Assembly: GCA_900552645.1 (NCBI GenBank)
Contig: USAN01000006.1
Coordinates: 110,693-174,692 of the forward strand
Length of the DNA stretch: 64,000 nucleotides
From: an uncultured Bacteroides sp.
GTDB taxonomy: Bacteria; Bacteroidota; Bacteroidia; Bacteroidales; Bacteroidaceae
Reading direction: 5' to 3'
Part shown: piece by piece, positions 46,490 through 55,007 of the stretch
How the letters are laid out: each line of letters starts with the position of its first letter
Numbering within the stretch: position 1 is the first letter of the stretch
Position numbers and translations under genes: made by a program
Notes under the pieces: model-generated
Database searches by the model: none
What the model was told of the DNA's origin: nothing
Seen by the model: only the letters and a program-made list of their open reading frames with translations

Positions 46490-48681
46490 TATTTCCCTAA
46501 TTCAAGTTGATTCTTAACAAGATTATAATAAGCTCCATGTCTGTCTATAAGTTCATTGTGCGAACCTGTCTCAACAATGCGACCGCCTTCTATCACAACT
46601 ATACAGTCGGCGTTCCTCACGGTACTGAGGCGGTGCGCCACCACAACAACCGTCTTGCCCTTATAGAAATCCATCAGGTTCTCCACTATCATCCTTTCAT
46701 TGTTGGCATCCAGAGAGTTGGTAGCCTCATCAAGGAATATGTATTGAGGATTCTTATATACGGCACGAGCTATGAGGATGCGCTGCTTCTGTCCCAGGCT
46801 TAGCCCCACACCGTCCCTGCCTATCATCGTATTATATTTCAGAGGAAGCTTGTCGATATATGTATCGATACAGGCTATACGTGCGGCCTTTAGCAGCCGA
46901 TCGGTATCTATTTCACCGTCGCCCACGGCTATGTTGCGGGCTATGCTCTCGGAGAATATCACTCCTTCCTGCATCACTACACCGCACTGCCTGCGCCACC
47001 ATTTCATGTCATATTCATCTATCGCAGCATCTCCTACTCTTATCTCACCGTTTCCGGCATGATAGTATCCCAACATAAGCTTCACAAGTGTGGTCTTGCC
47101 GCTTCCGCTGGTGCCAACTATAGCCGTGACCTTTCCCCGTGGAATTGTGATGTTTATATTCTCCAAAGTCTTTCTCGGGTTATGAGGGTCATATCTGAAA
47201 TCCACATTACTGAAACGGATTTCCCTCTCTTCACCGCTGAAACGTGTAAGGTTGCCTGCTCCGTCCTCTTCATTCCTCATCAGATGAATCTCATTTATAC
47301 GTTCCAGACTTATCTTCACGTCCTGCAGGGAATAAAGCAGTGTCATGAGTTGCTCCACCGGAGAGTTAAGCTGCCCTATTATATATTGCACAGCCAGCAT
47401 CATGCCGAGGGTCATCTGCCCGTTTATCACGGCGGTAGCGGCAAGGACGGTTATGATGATGTTCTTCATCTCGTTTATGAATATGCTTCCGGCCTCCTGA
47501 GTCTGCTGAAGTTTCAGTATTTTAAGGTTTACATCGAAGAGATCGGCCTGAACATCCTCCCACTCCCAACGCCGCCGCTGTTCGCAGTCCTGAAGCTTTA
47601 TCTCCTGCATGGAGGTGATGAACTGGTAGGTCTTGTTGTTATTTATGGCCTGACGCTCGAAGTAAAGATAGTCAAGCTGTTTCCTCCTGCTTAGGAAAAC
47701 GGCTATCCAGCAACCGTATATCGCACTCCCGGCAAGGAAAACAAGAAAGATAATCCTGTCGTATATCAGCAGCACACCGGCAAAGACGATGAAAGTAAGT
47801 ATGGAGAACACCACATTGAGAAACTGGGTGGTGAGGAACTTCTCGACCCTGTTGTGGTCGTTCATCCTCTGCATAAGGTCGCCCATAAGCTTTGTGTCGA
47901 AGAAGGACATGGGAAGCTTCATCAGCTTTATGAAGAAATCGGACACAAGGGATATATTGATGCGCATACTGATGTGCATTAGTATCCACCGTCGTATGAA
48001 GTCTATGGAGGTACGGCCGATTATGAGCATCAGTTCGCCAAGAAGGATAAGATACACGAAACTGATGTCGCGGTGCACTATGCCCACATCCACTATAGCC
48101 TGAGTGAGGAACGGGAAGATGAGTTGGAGAAGGCAGCCCACCAATGCGCCGAGGATGATTTGGGCGAAGTAACGCCTGTATTGACTTACATATCCCAGCA
48201 GGAACCTGAACGAACGCTTCTCTTGAGTGCTGTCGCCTTCATTCTCATAGAATGCAGGAGTAGGCTGGATGAACATCGCTATCCCTTTCTCCTCGTTATG
48301 CGATGTGGTGCTTACCCAATGCTCCATTAGTTCATCCTCTCCATAACAGAGCAGTCCCTTACCTGGGTCGGCTATACAATATTTCTTACCTATCCTTACC
48401 TTATACAGCACTACAAAATGGTTCTGGTTCCAATGCAGGATACATGGAAGCGGCGCATCGGCCAACTGTTTAAGCGTCACCCTTCCGCAGACGGTATGAA
48501 GGCCAAGCTTACCCGCAGCCTCACTTATGCCCAGCATGGAGACTCCCTCAGTGGTGGCATGGCAATATTCGGAAAGGGTGTCTAGAGAATACTCCTTTCC
48601 GTAATGCTTGCATATCATAGCGAGGCAGGCGATACCGCATTGCATACTGTCGTGCTGGTGGTATAGAGGGAATCGTTTCAT
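46489..48681 (-). CDS. C39-peptidase ABC exporter (peptide/bacteriocin type)
   Basis: 730-residue fused exporter. Residues 1-125 are a C39 cysteine peptidase that would cut a leader from a peptide substrate: Cys15 in QCGIACLAM, His88 in NQNHFVV, Asp105 in ADPGKG. Residues about 155-440 hold the six-helix ABC membrane domain. The nucleotide-binding domain (about 485-730) has Walker A GTSGSGKTTL, signature LSLGQKQRI, Walker B IFLDEATNSLD and the switch His in VVVVAHRLS. All catalytic parts are present. Base composition is higher in GC (roughly 45-57% in sampled 60-nt rows) than the flanking genes (near 32%), suggesting separate origin. It precedes the HlyD-like gene. Confidence 0.93.
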   Translation of the reverse strand: MKRFPLYHQHDSMQCGIACLAMICKHYGKEYSLDTLSEYCHATTEGVSMLGISEAAGKLGLHTVCGRVTLKQLADAPLPCILHWNQNHFVVLYKVRIGKKYCIADPGKGLLCYGEDELMEHWVSTTSHNEEKGIAMFIQPTPAFYENEGDSTQEKRSFRFLLGYVSQYRRYFAQIILGALVGCLLQLIFPFLTQAIVDVGIVHRDISFVYLILLGELMLIIGRTSIDFIRRWILMHISMRINISLVSDFFIKLMKLPMSFFDTKLMGDLMQRMNDHNRVEKFLTTQFLNVVFSILTFIVFAGVLLIYDRIIFLVFLAGSAIYGCWIAVFLSRRKQLDYLYFERQAINNNKTYQFITSMQEIKLQDCEQRRRWEWEDVQADLFDVNLKILKLQQTQEAGSIFINEMKNIIITVLAATAVINGQMTLGMMLAVQYIIGQLNSPVEQLMTLLYSLQDVKISLERINEIHLMRNEEDGAGNLTRFSGEEREIRFSNVDFRYDPHNPRKTLENINITIPRGKVTAIVGTSGSGKTTLVKLMLGYYHAGNGEIRVGDAAIDEYDMKWWRRQCGVVMQEGVIFSESIARNIAVGDGEIDTDRLLKAARIACIDTYIDKLPLKYNTMIGRDGVGLSLGQKQRILIARAVYKNPQYIFLDEATNSLDANNERMIVENLMDFYKGKTVVVVAHRLSTVRNADCIVVIEGGRIVETGSHNELIDRHGAYYNLVKNQLELGK

Positions 48682-48783
48682 TATTATTTAACTCCGGTTT
48701 CTAAATCTTCATTATAAACATATAATATCCACTTGTCTTCTTTTAATATTTATATAAGTTACAATAAGGAAGTCTGGTTATGA

Positions 48784-51150
48784 TTACAAAACACCGGCAT
48801 CATCATCATTATTACTGAGTTTTCTTTTTAAAGCTAAAGATTTACCTTTATTGAAGTTCCAGCTTACTCCTATGGTAATTAAATTCTTATTATTTGCTAT
48901 TTTTGATGTCCAAGATTCTTGGAGAGGACTGTTTTTTTGTGTTTCACGTTCATATAATGATGGTTCAAACATAAACATCCACGAAGCAGACAACCTACAA
49001 TTTCCGATATTGTAATAAAAATCGAACCCTGAATTATTCTCATCCTTATTTATATATAATGAGGAGAAGTATTTTCCAGGAATCCTATAATAGGAATTTA
49101 TACCATATTTAGTTGTACGATAAGAGGCAGAAAAAAATAAGCCGTTATAATTATGATTAATCTTGCCAATATAATTACTTCTATACGAAGTAAGTTCATA
49201 AATCCAATTTCCTTCTATTACCAAATCTTTATTGCCCAGCGGATAAAGTGTTATTTCCATATAATTCCTAAACAATTTATTATATGGAGCATTCTCCCAT
49301 TTGCGTGCCATTACAGGTTTGCCTAAAAAAGTTTCCTCATGATAATACTCGGATATGTTATCATGTATTTCTCGTACTAAAGTACGCAAAGAACCGCTAA
49401 AATACTTACTGTGATACGAATAATTTAAATCTACCTGCTTTGTAAAGCTTTGTTCAATATTAGGATTACCATAAGAGATTATATTTTCCATTTCTAAGCT
49501 AGCCTGCTTCGTCATAATAGAAATATTTGGGCTTTCAGGATATGCTCTCATTCGCAAGCCGATGTTATTACAATCATTTATTTGGTATCTCACAGCTAAA
49601 TATGGAGCAAATACAAACCTATTCAATGAAGTTTCACTATTTTTAGAGTGTCTGTAATAGTTCTCCATAGCTAAAGACATATAGAATCTTTTCTTTGAAT
49701 ATTCGTACTGCATATACACACACTGTTGAGACGAATTTATAGTATATCTGTATGAGTCGCCTTCATTTAAAATATTACTTATATCAGCATCCGAATAGCC
49801 ATTCTCTGATTTTAGCCCCACACTAAAACTATTACTGCTATTTAGTTCCTGCTGATACATAATTTCTGCAATAAGTGACTTCTTATGCGTATTAGCTTCT
49901 AAAAAATTATCTAAAATAACATCTGATTCTTCTACGCCATATTGTTTATTTGAATTATTCTGTCTTGTATTGTACAAAGTTCCTACTACATCAACGTAAA
50001 ACTGCTTTGTCTGCGTAAAAGGTATGTTAATATAACAGCCTAATACAGGTCTGAAGTAACGAGTATGATTTTTTCGTAATCCTTGTCTCAAACTTAGCAG
50101 ATTGTTTTGAAAAACATTATATAATGAACTATAATCAGAATTTGAGTTCTGTAAATATGGCATAAATTTTACTTGTAACACAAACCTATCCGGAACGTTA
50201 TAGCTATATCCTATATTTGTATTGTTGGTAATATAATTAAAACTACCGTCACTTACTTCCTTATAATCATATTTTATATTTTCTAAAGCAAAAGAATAGT
50301 CATGTGTCTGTTTGTTATCCTTATAATTCCTCCAATTTAAATCGCTGGTTACATTAATTTGATTATTTCCCCAAACATGTGATATATATAGATTATCATT
50401 AGCAAATCCTGTAGTAAAAGCATGAGACAGAGTCACTCCTCCATTCACTCCAGAGTCCATACGTTTTGTAACAACATTTACTACACTTCCTGCGAATGAA
50501 TATCGAATAGGAGGAATATCATAATATTCAACTCTTACAATCTTATCAGGAGGAATATTTCTGAGTTCCTGACTGTTAGCTGCAATTCCATTAATAAGCA
50601 AAGTCATAGAAACACCTGAACGATCCTGTAAAGTATTTTCTGCTGAATTATAAAATAACTGAGGAACTTGTGATATTAAATCCAAGCCATCTTTTGATAT
50701 TTTTATCTGTCGTGATGAAAACATCTCTATTTTTTTGTTCTTATCTTGAAAGGAACGATTCTTTATAACTATTACCTCTCCAAGCTGATATGAGTTTTCT
50801 TTTAATATAAAATCTTTATTACGTACTTGGATTATATTAGTTATATGGATTGAATCCTTTTCTAACCTCTGGCCCATATATGAAACTTTTACCAAATAAA
50901 CCCCGGCAGAAAGCTTTTCAAAAACGTAGTTACCTTGTTCATCACTTATAGTTCCTTTTATAAAAATAGTAGAATCCTCATAATTATGTAATGCTATACT
51001 TGAATAAGAAAGTGGAATTTTAGTCCCTTTTTCGTCTATTGACAGAATCTTTCCTTTCAATGCAGTCTGCCCTACTAATGATATAAATGGGAAATGAAGT
51101 AGCCAGACAATTAACATTATGTTAGATAATCTATACTTATTGATATGCAT
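48784..51150 (-). CDS. Outer-membrane beta-barrel protein (TonB-dependent receptor-like, OMP_b-brl type)
   Basis: 788 residues. Signal peptide (about 1-28), a carboxypeptidase-D regulatory-like domain (30-120, GTISDEQGNYVFEKLSAGVYLVKVSYMG), a plug-like region (QISKDGLDLISQVPQ, LLINGIAANSQELRNIPPDKIVRVEYYDIPP) and a long barrel of alternating aromatic strands. It has the form of the outer-membrane barrel proteins found next to C39 exporters in Bacteroidetes. It is followed by the C39 ABC exporter gene 103 nt downstream. No TolC-like gene is nearby, so this barrel may be the outer-membrane part of the system or a receptor for its product. Role inferred only. Confidence 0.8.
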   Translation of the reverse strand: MHINKYRLSNIMLIVWLLHFPFISLVGQTALKGKILSIDEKGTKIPLSYSSIALHNYEDSTIFIKGTISDEQGNYVFEKLSAGVYLVKVSYMGQRLEKDSIHITNIIQVRNKDFILKENSYQLGEVIVIKNRSFQDKNKKIEMFSSRQIKISKDGLDLISQVPQLFYNSAENTLQDRSGVSMTLLINGIAANSQELRNIPPDKIVRVEYYDIPPIRYSFAGSVVNVVTKRMDSGVNGGVTLSHAFTTGFANDNLYISHVWGNNQINVTSDLNWRNYKDNKQTHDYSFALENIKYDYKEVSDGSFNYITNNTNIGYSYNVPDRFVLQVKFMPYLQNSNSDYSSLYNVFQNNLLSLRQGLRKNHTRYFRPVLGCYINIPFTQTKQFYVDVVGTLYNTRQNNSNKQYGVEESDVILDNFLEANTHKKSLIAEIMYQQELNSSNSFSVGLKSENGYSDADISNILNEGDSYRYTINSSQQCVYMQYEYSKKRFYMSLAMENYYRHSKNSETSLNRFVFAPYLAVRYQINDCNNIGLRMRAYPESPNISIMTKQASLEMENIISYGNPNIEQSFTKQVDLNYSYHSKYFSGSLRTLVREIHDNISEYYHEETFLGKPVMARKWENAPYNKLFRNYMEITLYPLGNKDLVIEGNWIYELTSYRSNYIGKINHNYNGLFFSASYRTTKYGINSYYRIPGKYFSSLYINKDENNSGFDFYYNIGNCRLSASWMFMFEPSLYERETQKNSPLQESWTSKIANNKNLITIGVSWNFNKGKSLALKRKLSNNDDDAGVL

Positions 51151-51161
51151 AAAATTTATTA

Positions 51162-51269
51162 TTATCGACCGTTTATTTTATTTTCTACAATTCTATAAAC
51201 TATCTTATCAATAGATTCTTTTAAAGAGCCTTTTTCGCAACTTCTTTCATCATAACAATAATCACACAT
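51162..51269 (-). CDS. Possible small Cys-bearing peptide (35 residues)
   Basis: An open frame of 35 codons plus TAA starts with ATG after AAAAAGAG, 99 nt past the DUF3244-like gene, and ends 11 nt before the ATG of the outer-membrane protein. The N-terminus is MCDYCYDERSCEKG with Cys at 2, 5 and 11; residues 15-33 form an amphipathic helix with the pattern IDKIVYRIVENKI. There is no Gly-Gly leader. Whether it is expressed is unknown; position in the exporter operon makes it the only candidate for a small substrate or accessory peptide. The frame could also be chance. Confidence 0.35.
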   Translation of the reverse strand: MCDYCYDERSCEKGSLKESIDKIVYRIVENKINGR

Positions 51270-51368
51270 CTCTTTTTAATTATATGTAGCAAAGTAATAG
51301 TATTTTTTCAATAGCATTATTTACAAAACAACAATAAAAAGATAATATATAAAACTTTTTTTGTTACA

Positions 51369-51737
51369 CTATTCATCCCTTTCCATCGAGAAATACCCAT
51401 AATAATTGTCATCTACTACATTAAATTCCAACATATAAACACCTTCAGGTAGTGCTGACAGTTCAAATGTATGACATTTTGAATTTGATATGCTGGTATT
51501 TGAATAAACAATATTATCACCATTGTCTTTTATTTCGATTGTCAAATTATTTACAGATATATCACTATAAATACGTATGGTATTCCCATTGATTGTGGCA
51601 GTTGGGATAATTACAACAGAGCGTTTATCTTTTTCTAAATCTTCAAGACAGCTTCTTTTTATAAGAATAGTGGTTTCTTCTGATAAACAATTAATGCATG
51701 ATAGCAGAAGCATTGAAATGAGTAGTAGCTGTTTCAT
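51369..51737 (-). CDS. DUF3244-like small exported protein
   Basis: 122 residues from the Met at 51737 (MKQLLLISMLLLSCINC), chosen because it begins a signal peptide; nine upstream codons are open. A Cys in LLLSC could be a lipobox. The mature part is an Ig-like beta domain ending in the FELSALPEGVYMLEFNV and YYGYFSMERDE segments, typical of the DUF3244 family often found as the first gene of C39-exporter loci in Bacteroides, as far as I recall. The upstream region carries phased TGTACAAA boxes. Function unknown. Confidence 0.7.
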   Translation of the reverse strand: MKQLLLISMLLLSCINCLSEETTILIKRSCLEDLEKDKRSVVIIPTATINGNTIRIYSDISVNNLTIEIKDNGDNIVYSNTSISNSKCHTFELSALPEGVYMLEFNVVDDNYYGYFSMERDE

Positions 51738-51761
51738 AATGTTATATTTGGGTTTATGGTA

Positions 51762-51793
51762 CAAATAAAGTTCACATAACTCTTGTGCACAAA
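51762..51793 (-). promoter_or_regulatory. Near-consensus promoter of the exporter operon
   Basis: On the minus strand TTTG (51793-51790) is 20 nt before TTTATTTG (51769-51762), one base off TAnnTTTG. The ATG at 51737 follows. The -33 box lies inside a TGCACAAA copy of the repeated box. Confidence 0.4.
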
Positions 51794-51861
51794 CAAATGA
51801 GTGTACAAATAGTGTACAATAACATTATACGATAAAATAGACTGTACAAAAAATGTACAAA
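51786..51861. promoter_or_regulatory. Set of TGTACAAA boxes, two pairs with 11-bp spacing
   Basis: Boxes on the plus strand: TGCACAAA 51786, TGTACAAA 51802, TGTACAAT 51813, TGTACAAA 51843, TGTACAAA 51854. The pairs 51802/51813 and 51843/51854 are exactly 11 bp apart, one helical turn. They lie in the 139-nt space between the regulator and the DUF3244-like gene, upstream of the promoter at 51762-51793. Such phased direct repeats are typical binding sites of a dimeric activator. Confidence 0.6.
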
Positions 51862-51876
51862 ATGCGGATAAGTAGC

Positions 51877-53637
51877 TTAAAGTGAGAGTATAAACTTATC
51901 CCAATCCTTGGGGCTTCCTTTTTCTTGAAAAACCTTCTTGTATAGTCGTCTTCGGGTGGCAGTTATGGATTCTGCACTGTGAGATGTTATGATTGCCATT
52001 CCTGCAGGAGAGATTTCAGATTTTATCAGCAGGCATAAATGCCATTCGTATTCACTGAATTTATATATGCTTCTAAGATTATACGAGAATCCTTTATAGG
52101 TTGAATCTATAGCATGCTCTAATAAAATCCAGTCTTGATTTAGCTGCTCTTTAGAAGTCTCTATTTCTGCATTTGACTGAGCCAACCTTACGAAAGTCAG
52201 ATATATTTCCGATTTCAAAAATTCCGCCCTGGCTATATCCTGTTCATTCCACTCCATCTCGGCTTGCCTGTTGGACAGCAACATTATTTCTTTTTGTTTC
52301 AGAAGTTGTGTTCTTAAGGTCGAATTCTCTTGATCGGTATCACACAGCCGCTTCTCAAAGTCTGCAATCTTTTTCTTGTTTTCTTCTATGAACAAAATAC
52401 TTTTCTGATACTGCTCTTCCTTTATCTTGTTCAAGCGTGTCAGTTTTATTTCATATTCGGCCTTCTTGCGTTTGCTATACTGTATATATATAGATACTAT
52501 AGCCATTACCGTTAAGACCGCTATTGACAGAATATAGATAATGGCCTTTTGTTTTTGCTTGTTTTCTTCTTTCAGGAGGTTATTCTCTTTTACTCGCAAC
52601 TGATAGTTATATAAAGACTGCATACGCTGAAGACTTTCGGTAGTAGTAATGTTTTGAATGGAATCCAGATAGTGCTCGTAATTGAATAAATAGTCAATAG
52701 CTCCTTGGGGATGATTTTCCTTTAATGCAATTTTAGCCAAACCACGATAGGCGCTTTTCTTTGCATACACCGTACCGAAATTTAAAAGTTCATTATAATA
52801 ATAGGATGCGGAATCAAGTTGCCCTATACTGTGATAAAGCTTTGCAGCAATAGAGTAGACACCGCTTTTTCTTGCTGCATCTTCCGTATTTAGTGAGGGC
52901 TGTAAATATCTTTTAGCCAATTCATACTTTCCTTGTTCAATATAGAGACTTGCAATCTGGCTCTGTACCATATTGGAAAGGGCATCCTTACGTATGATTC
53001 GAGCAAGTTGATAAGCTTTCTGATAGTAGATTAAAGCACTATCTCTCTTTCCACCGCAGCGATGTTCGTATGCCATATCTCGCAAATCATAAACAAGGCT
53101 TGAACTGTCTTTTAATATCTCATCACATCGATAAGCTTTCTTGAACATTTTAAGAGCCTCTTCGTGAATCTCCTGATAAGTGAACAGCGTTCCCATCTGA
53201 CTATATATATTACTTCTTAGCCTGTTCACTTCCCCCTCTGGTAGTGCTTCATCAGCTTTTTGGAAATAATCCAATGCTTGCGGTGCGTCTCCAAGGTCGC
53301 GATATACACGTCCGGCATAATAGTATGCTTCCGGCAGATGTGAATTGTTTTTCTCAATGTAATAGTGCAGTACTGGAAGTATAACGCTATCCGAAGTATG
53401 TGTGATATATGCCTTGTCATTGGCCTTTATGCCGAGCAGACGGTAATACATACGGGTAGCCTCAGATTCATTTTGCATACCGCTTGCCATACTTTTAAGC
53501 AAAGCTATGGCACTGTCGGGGTTCACATTGGAAAGGCTGTCCGCAACCAATAATGAATGTGGATATGGTTTGTGACCGCAACCAGATGAAAGAAACATGA
53601 CACAAAGGAACAAAAACAAGTGCAATACAAACTTCAT
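51877..53637 (-). CDS. Membrane-tethered TPR regulator with C-terminal HTH
   Basis: 586 residues. Signal/lipobox LSSGC near residue 20, then TPR-like helices from about 30 to 350 (SHLPEAYYYAGRVYRDLGDAPQALDYFQKA is typical), one membrane helix at about 369-389 (AIIYILSIAVLTVMAIVSIYI), a coiled coil (about 390-480) and a C-terminal region (SEYEWHLCLLIKSEISPAGMAIITSHSAESITATRRRLYKKVF) with the pattern of a LuxR-like helix-turn-helix. It therefore joins a periplasmic sensor to a cytoplasmic DNA-binding part. It is the first gene of the export locus, and the TGTACAAA boxes follow it. Its signal is unknown. Confidence 0.85.
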   Translation of the reverse strand: MKFVLHLFLFLCVMFLSSGCGHKPYPHSLLVADSLSNVNPDSAIALLKSMASGMQNESEATRMYYRLLGIKANDKAYITHTSDSVILPVLHYYIEKNNSHLPEAYYYAGRVYRDLGDAPQALDYFQKADEALPEGEVNRLRSNIYSQMGTLFTYQEIHEEALKMFKKAYRCDEILKDSSSLVYDLRDMAYEHRCGGKRDSALIYYQKAYQLARIIRKDALSNMVQSQIASLYIEQGKYELAKRYLQPSLNTEDAARKSGVYSIAAKLYHSIGQLDSASYYYNELLNFGTVYAKKSAYRGLAKIALKENHPQGAIDYLFNYEHYLDSIQNITTTESLQRMQSLYNYQLRVKENNLLKEENKQKQKAIIYILSIAVLTVMAIVSIYIQYSKRKKAEYEIKLTRLNKIKEEQYQKSILFIEENKKKIADFEKRLCDTDQENSTLRTQLLKQKEIMLLSNRQAEMEWNEQDIARAEFLKSEIYLTFVRLAQSNAEIETSKEQLNQDWILLEHAIDSTYKGFSYNLRSIYKFSEYEWHLCLLIKSEISPAGMAIITSHSAESITATRRRLYKKVFQEKGSPKDWDKFILSL

Positions 53638-53642
53638 TTAGG

Positions 53643-53674
53643 CAAAAGTAACAATTACCTTACAATTTCACAAA
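53643..53674 (-). promoter_or_regulatory. Promoter of the TPR regulator gene
   Basis: On the minus strand TTTG (53674-53671), 20 nt, then TACTTTTG (53650-53643): full consensus. The -7 box ends 5 nt before the ATG at 53637, so transcription would start at or next to the start codon, suggesting a leaderless message. Confidence 0.55.
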
Positions 53675-53725
53675 AATTTCTTCTGCTTTTTGAAATATAA
53701 GAGACATGTTGAGGCTATACAAAAG

Positions 53726-53935
53726 CTATTCCTTTTTGACGAAACGTACGCTAAATGATGAATGAAGCGGAACGATCAAAAACGCATATTTAGAAGACAA
53801 TGCAGGGTTCATCCTACGCTTTCCACTTATTACAGCTCCCAATGTCTGCGAAAACTCATCAATAGAAAGGGCGAAACGACCCTTTGCTATCGAACGTTTT
53901 CTAAGTTCCCTATCCAACCTTCCGCATAACAGCAT
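53726..53935 (-). pseudogene. Remnant of a HigA/XRE-like helix-turn-helix gene
   Basis: A 69-codon frame overlapping the end of the gene at 53910. Residues about 8-46 (DRELRKRSIAKGRFALSIDE then FSQTLGAVISGKRRMNPALS) match the antidote-type HTH proteins of Bacteroidetes (usual pattern RELRKR...SQTL...GKR.MN..LA). Past this point the normal family sequence (the helix around IEKALG) is lost, and it lacks a proper N-terminus. Best read as a decayed fragment rather than a working gene. Confidence 0.5.
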
Positions 53936-54506
53936 TAGTGGGTACGGAATAACCTACTAATGGTTCCCAAATATCCTGTTCCACTTGAGCTTTCTTTTCA
54001 TCCTTAAGCCACCAATGCAACTTATCGGGAGCCAGCAATTCCATGCAACCAGCAAAAAAACCATGACCATTATTATGTTTTCTACGCTGGTCATAGAATA
54101 ATATGCGAGTTAATTTACCGTCAAAATTCTGCAAGTCAGACTTATTTCTTCCCCAATAAGCAGTGGACAAATATACGTTAGATTCAGGACTAGATCTTTT
54201 TCCTGAGAAAAAACTTAAGCCTGTCGGGAGCTCTTTAATATAACTATCCGTCTCAACACCATTCACTTTTAAAGAATAGCCACCAACCAAAGAATCATGT
54301 ATATACAGAAGCTCTCTACGGCGATTATATGTAGTATCTTTAGCTATTTGCCACTTTATAGTAAAAACCGTATCCTGGTTTTCATAAACCCAAGTACCAA
54401 CATAAGGTTTCAAATCTATTGAATAAACTGTATACTTCTGCCCCATTATATCTAAAAAGGCAACGCATAAAACTAAAATTAAAACTATTTTTTTCATAAT
54501 TTTCAT
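53910..54506 (-). CDS. Small exported protein (DUF6705-like)
   Basis: 198 residues (195 if translation starts at the second Met, MKKIV) with a signal peptide (cut near IMG-Q). Mature part: YVGTWVYENQDTVFTIKWQ, SLVGGYSLKVNGVETDSYIKELP, LTRILFYDQRRKHNNGHGFFAGCMELLAPDKLHWWLKDEKKA, SVPTNAVMRKV, a pattern I associate with a family of small exported Bacteroidetes proteins of unknown function. Its ATG overlaps the stop (ATGA) of a 40-codon gene remnant upstream, suggesting it was once part of a longer operon. No functional prediction. Confidence 0.7.
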   Translation of the reverse strand: MKIMKKIVLILVLCVAFLDIMGQKYTVYSIDLKPYVGTWVYENQDTVFTIKWQIAKDTTYNRRRELLYIHDSLVGGYSLKVNGVETDSYIKELPTGLSFFSGKRSSPESNVYLSTAYWGRNKSDLQNFDGKLTRILFYDQRRKHNNGHGFFAGCMELLAPDKLHWWLKDEKKAQVEQDIWEPLVGYSVPTNAVMRKVG

Positions 54507-54625
54507 TGATTACAATCAGAACTTAAATAACTATTTGAACTCATATTCAGCACTTTCCATTGTCCAGTCCATTCAGGTTTGCCAAACAATTCGTTGGGTT
54601 TATACAACACCTGCAAACCAGGTTG
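54503..54625 (-). pseudogene. C-terminal fragment of a lost upstream gene
   Basis: A 40-codon open stretch without a start, ending TGA at 54503 and overlapping the next ATG. It encodes LQVLYKPNELFGKPEWTGQW followed by a short Ser/Asn-rich tail, which looks like a protein end rather than random sequence. The frame is closed by TAG just upstream. The gap 54507-55007 otherwise holds a hairpin (AAGTTCTCCAC at 54850-54860 with its complement at 54879-54889) and no gene I can support. Confidence 0.4.
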
Positions 54626-55007
54626 CTAAGATATTAAGTAATGATTGAATATTTGACCAACTCGACCGATAAACAGTGGTAAGTTATAAAGAATATAGTA
54701 AAAACAAGAAAAAAAACATAAAAATGCACTATATGACATGAAAAATGCAACGATGTACATAAAAACAGGTTGTCTACGGAATATGTTTCCTAAAAAGTTC
54801 GACTCAGGCAAACTCTACTTCTATTTCAGCAAAAGGGCACCATCTTTTCAAGTTCTCCACATCTTTGTGAAAAAGAAGGTGGAGAACTTTTGAAGTATAA
54901 AGAGATAAACAATTTATATGTAATATTCGATAAATTTCTTTTATTTGCTAGATATAGAATGAATGGACAAAACTTAACCAACTTTTTTATCCAAACATAA
55001 CAAACTC

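Noticed and set aside
47059..47694. 211-codon plus-strand frame opposite the ABC exporter
   Set aside because: Arises from the higher GC of the exporter gene; the opposite strand carries all ABC and C39 motifs.
54626..54811. 61-codon hydrophobic frame in the 54.5-55.0 kb gap
   Set aside because: Phe/Tyr-rich product typical of AT-rich noncoding DNA, no start signal and no neighbour coupling.
54850..54889. Hairpin downstream of the sialidase as its terminator
   Set aside because: The 11-bp stem has an 18-nt loop and is not followed by a T run on either strand, and it lies more than 110 nt past the stop codon.
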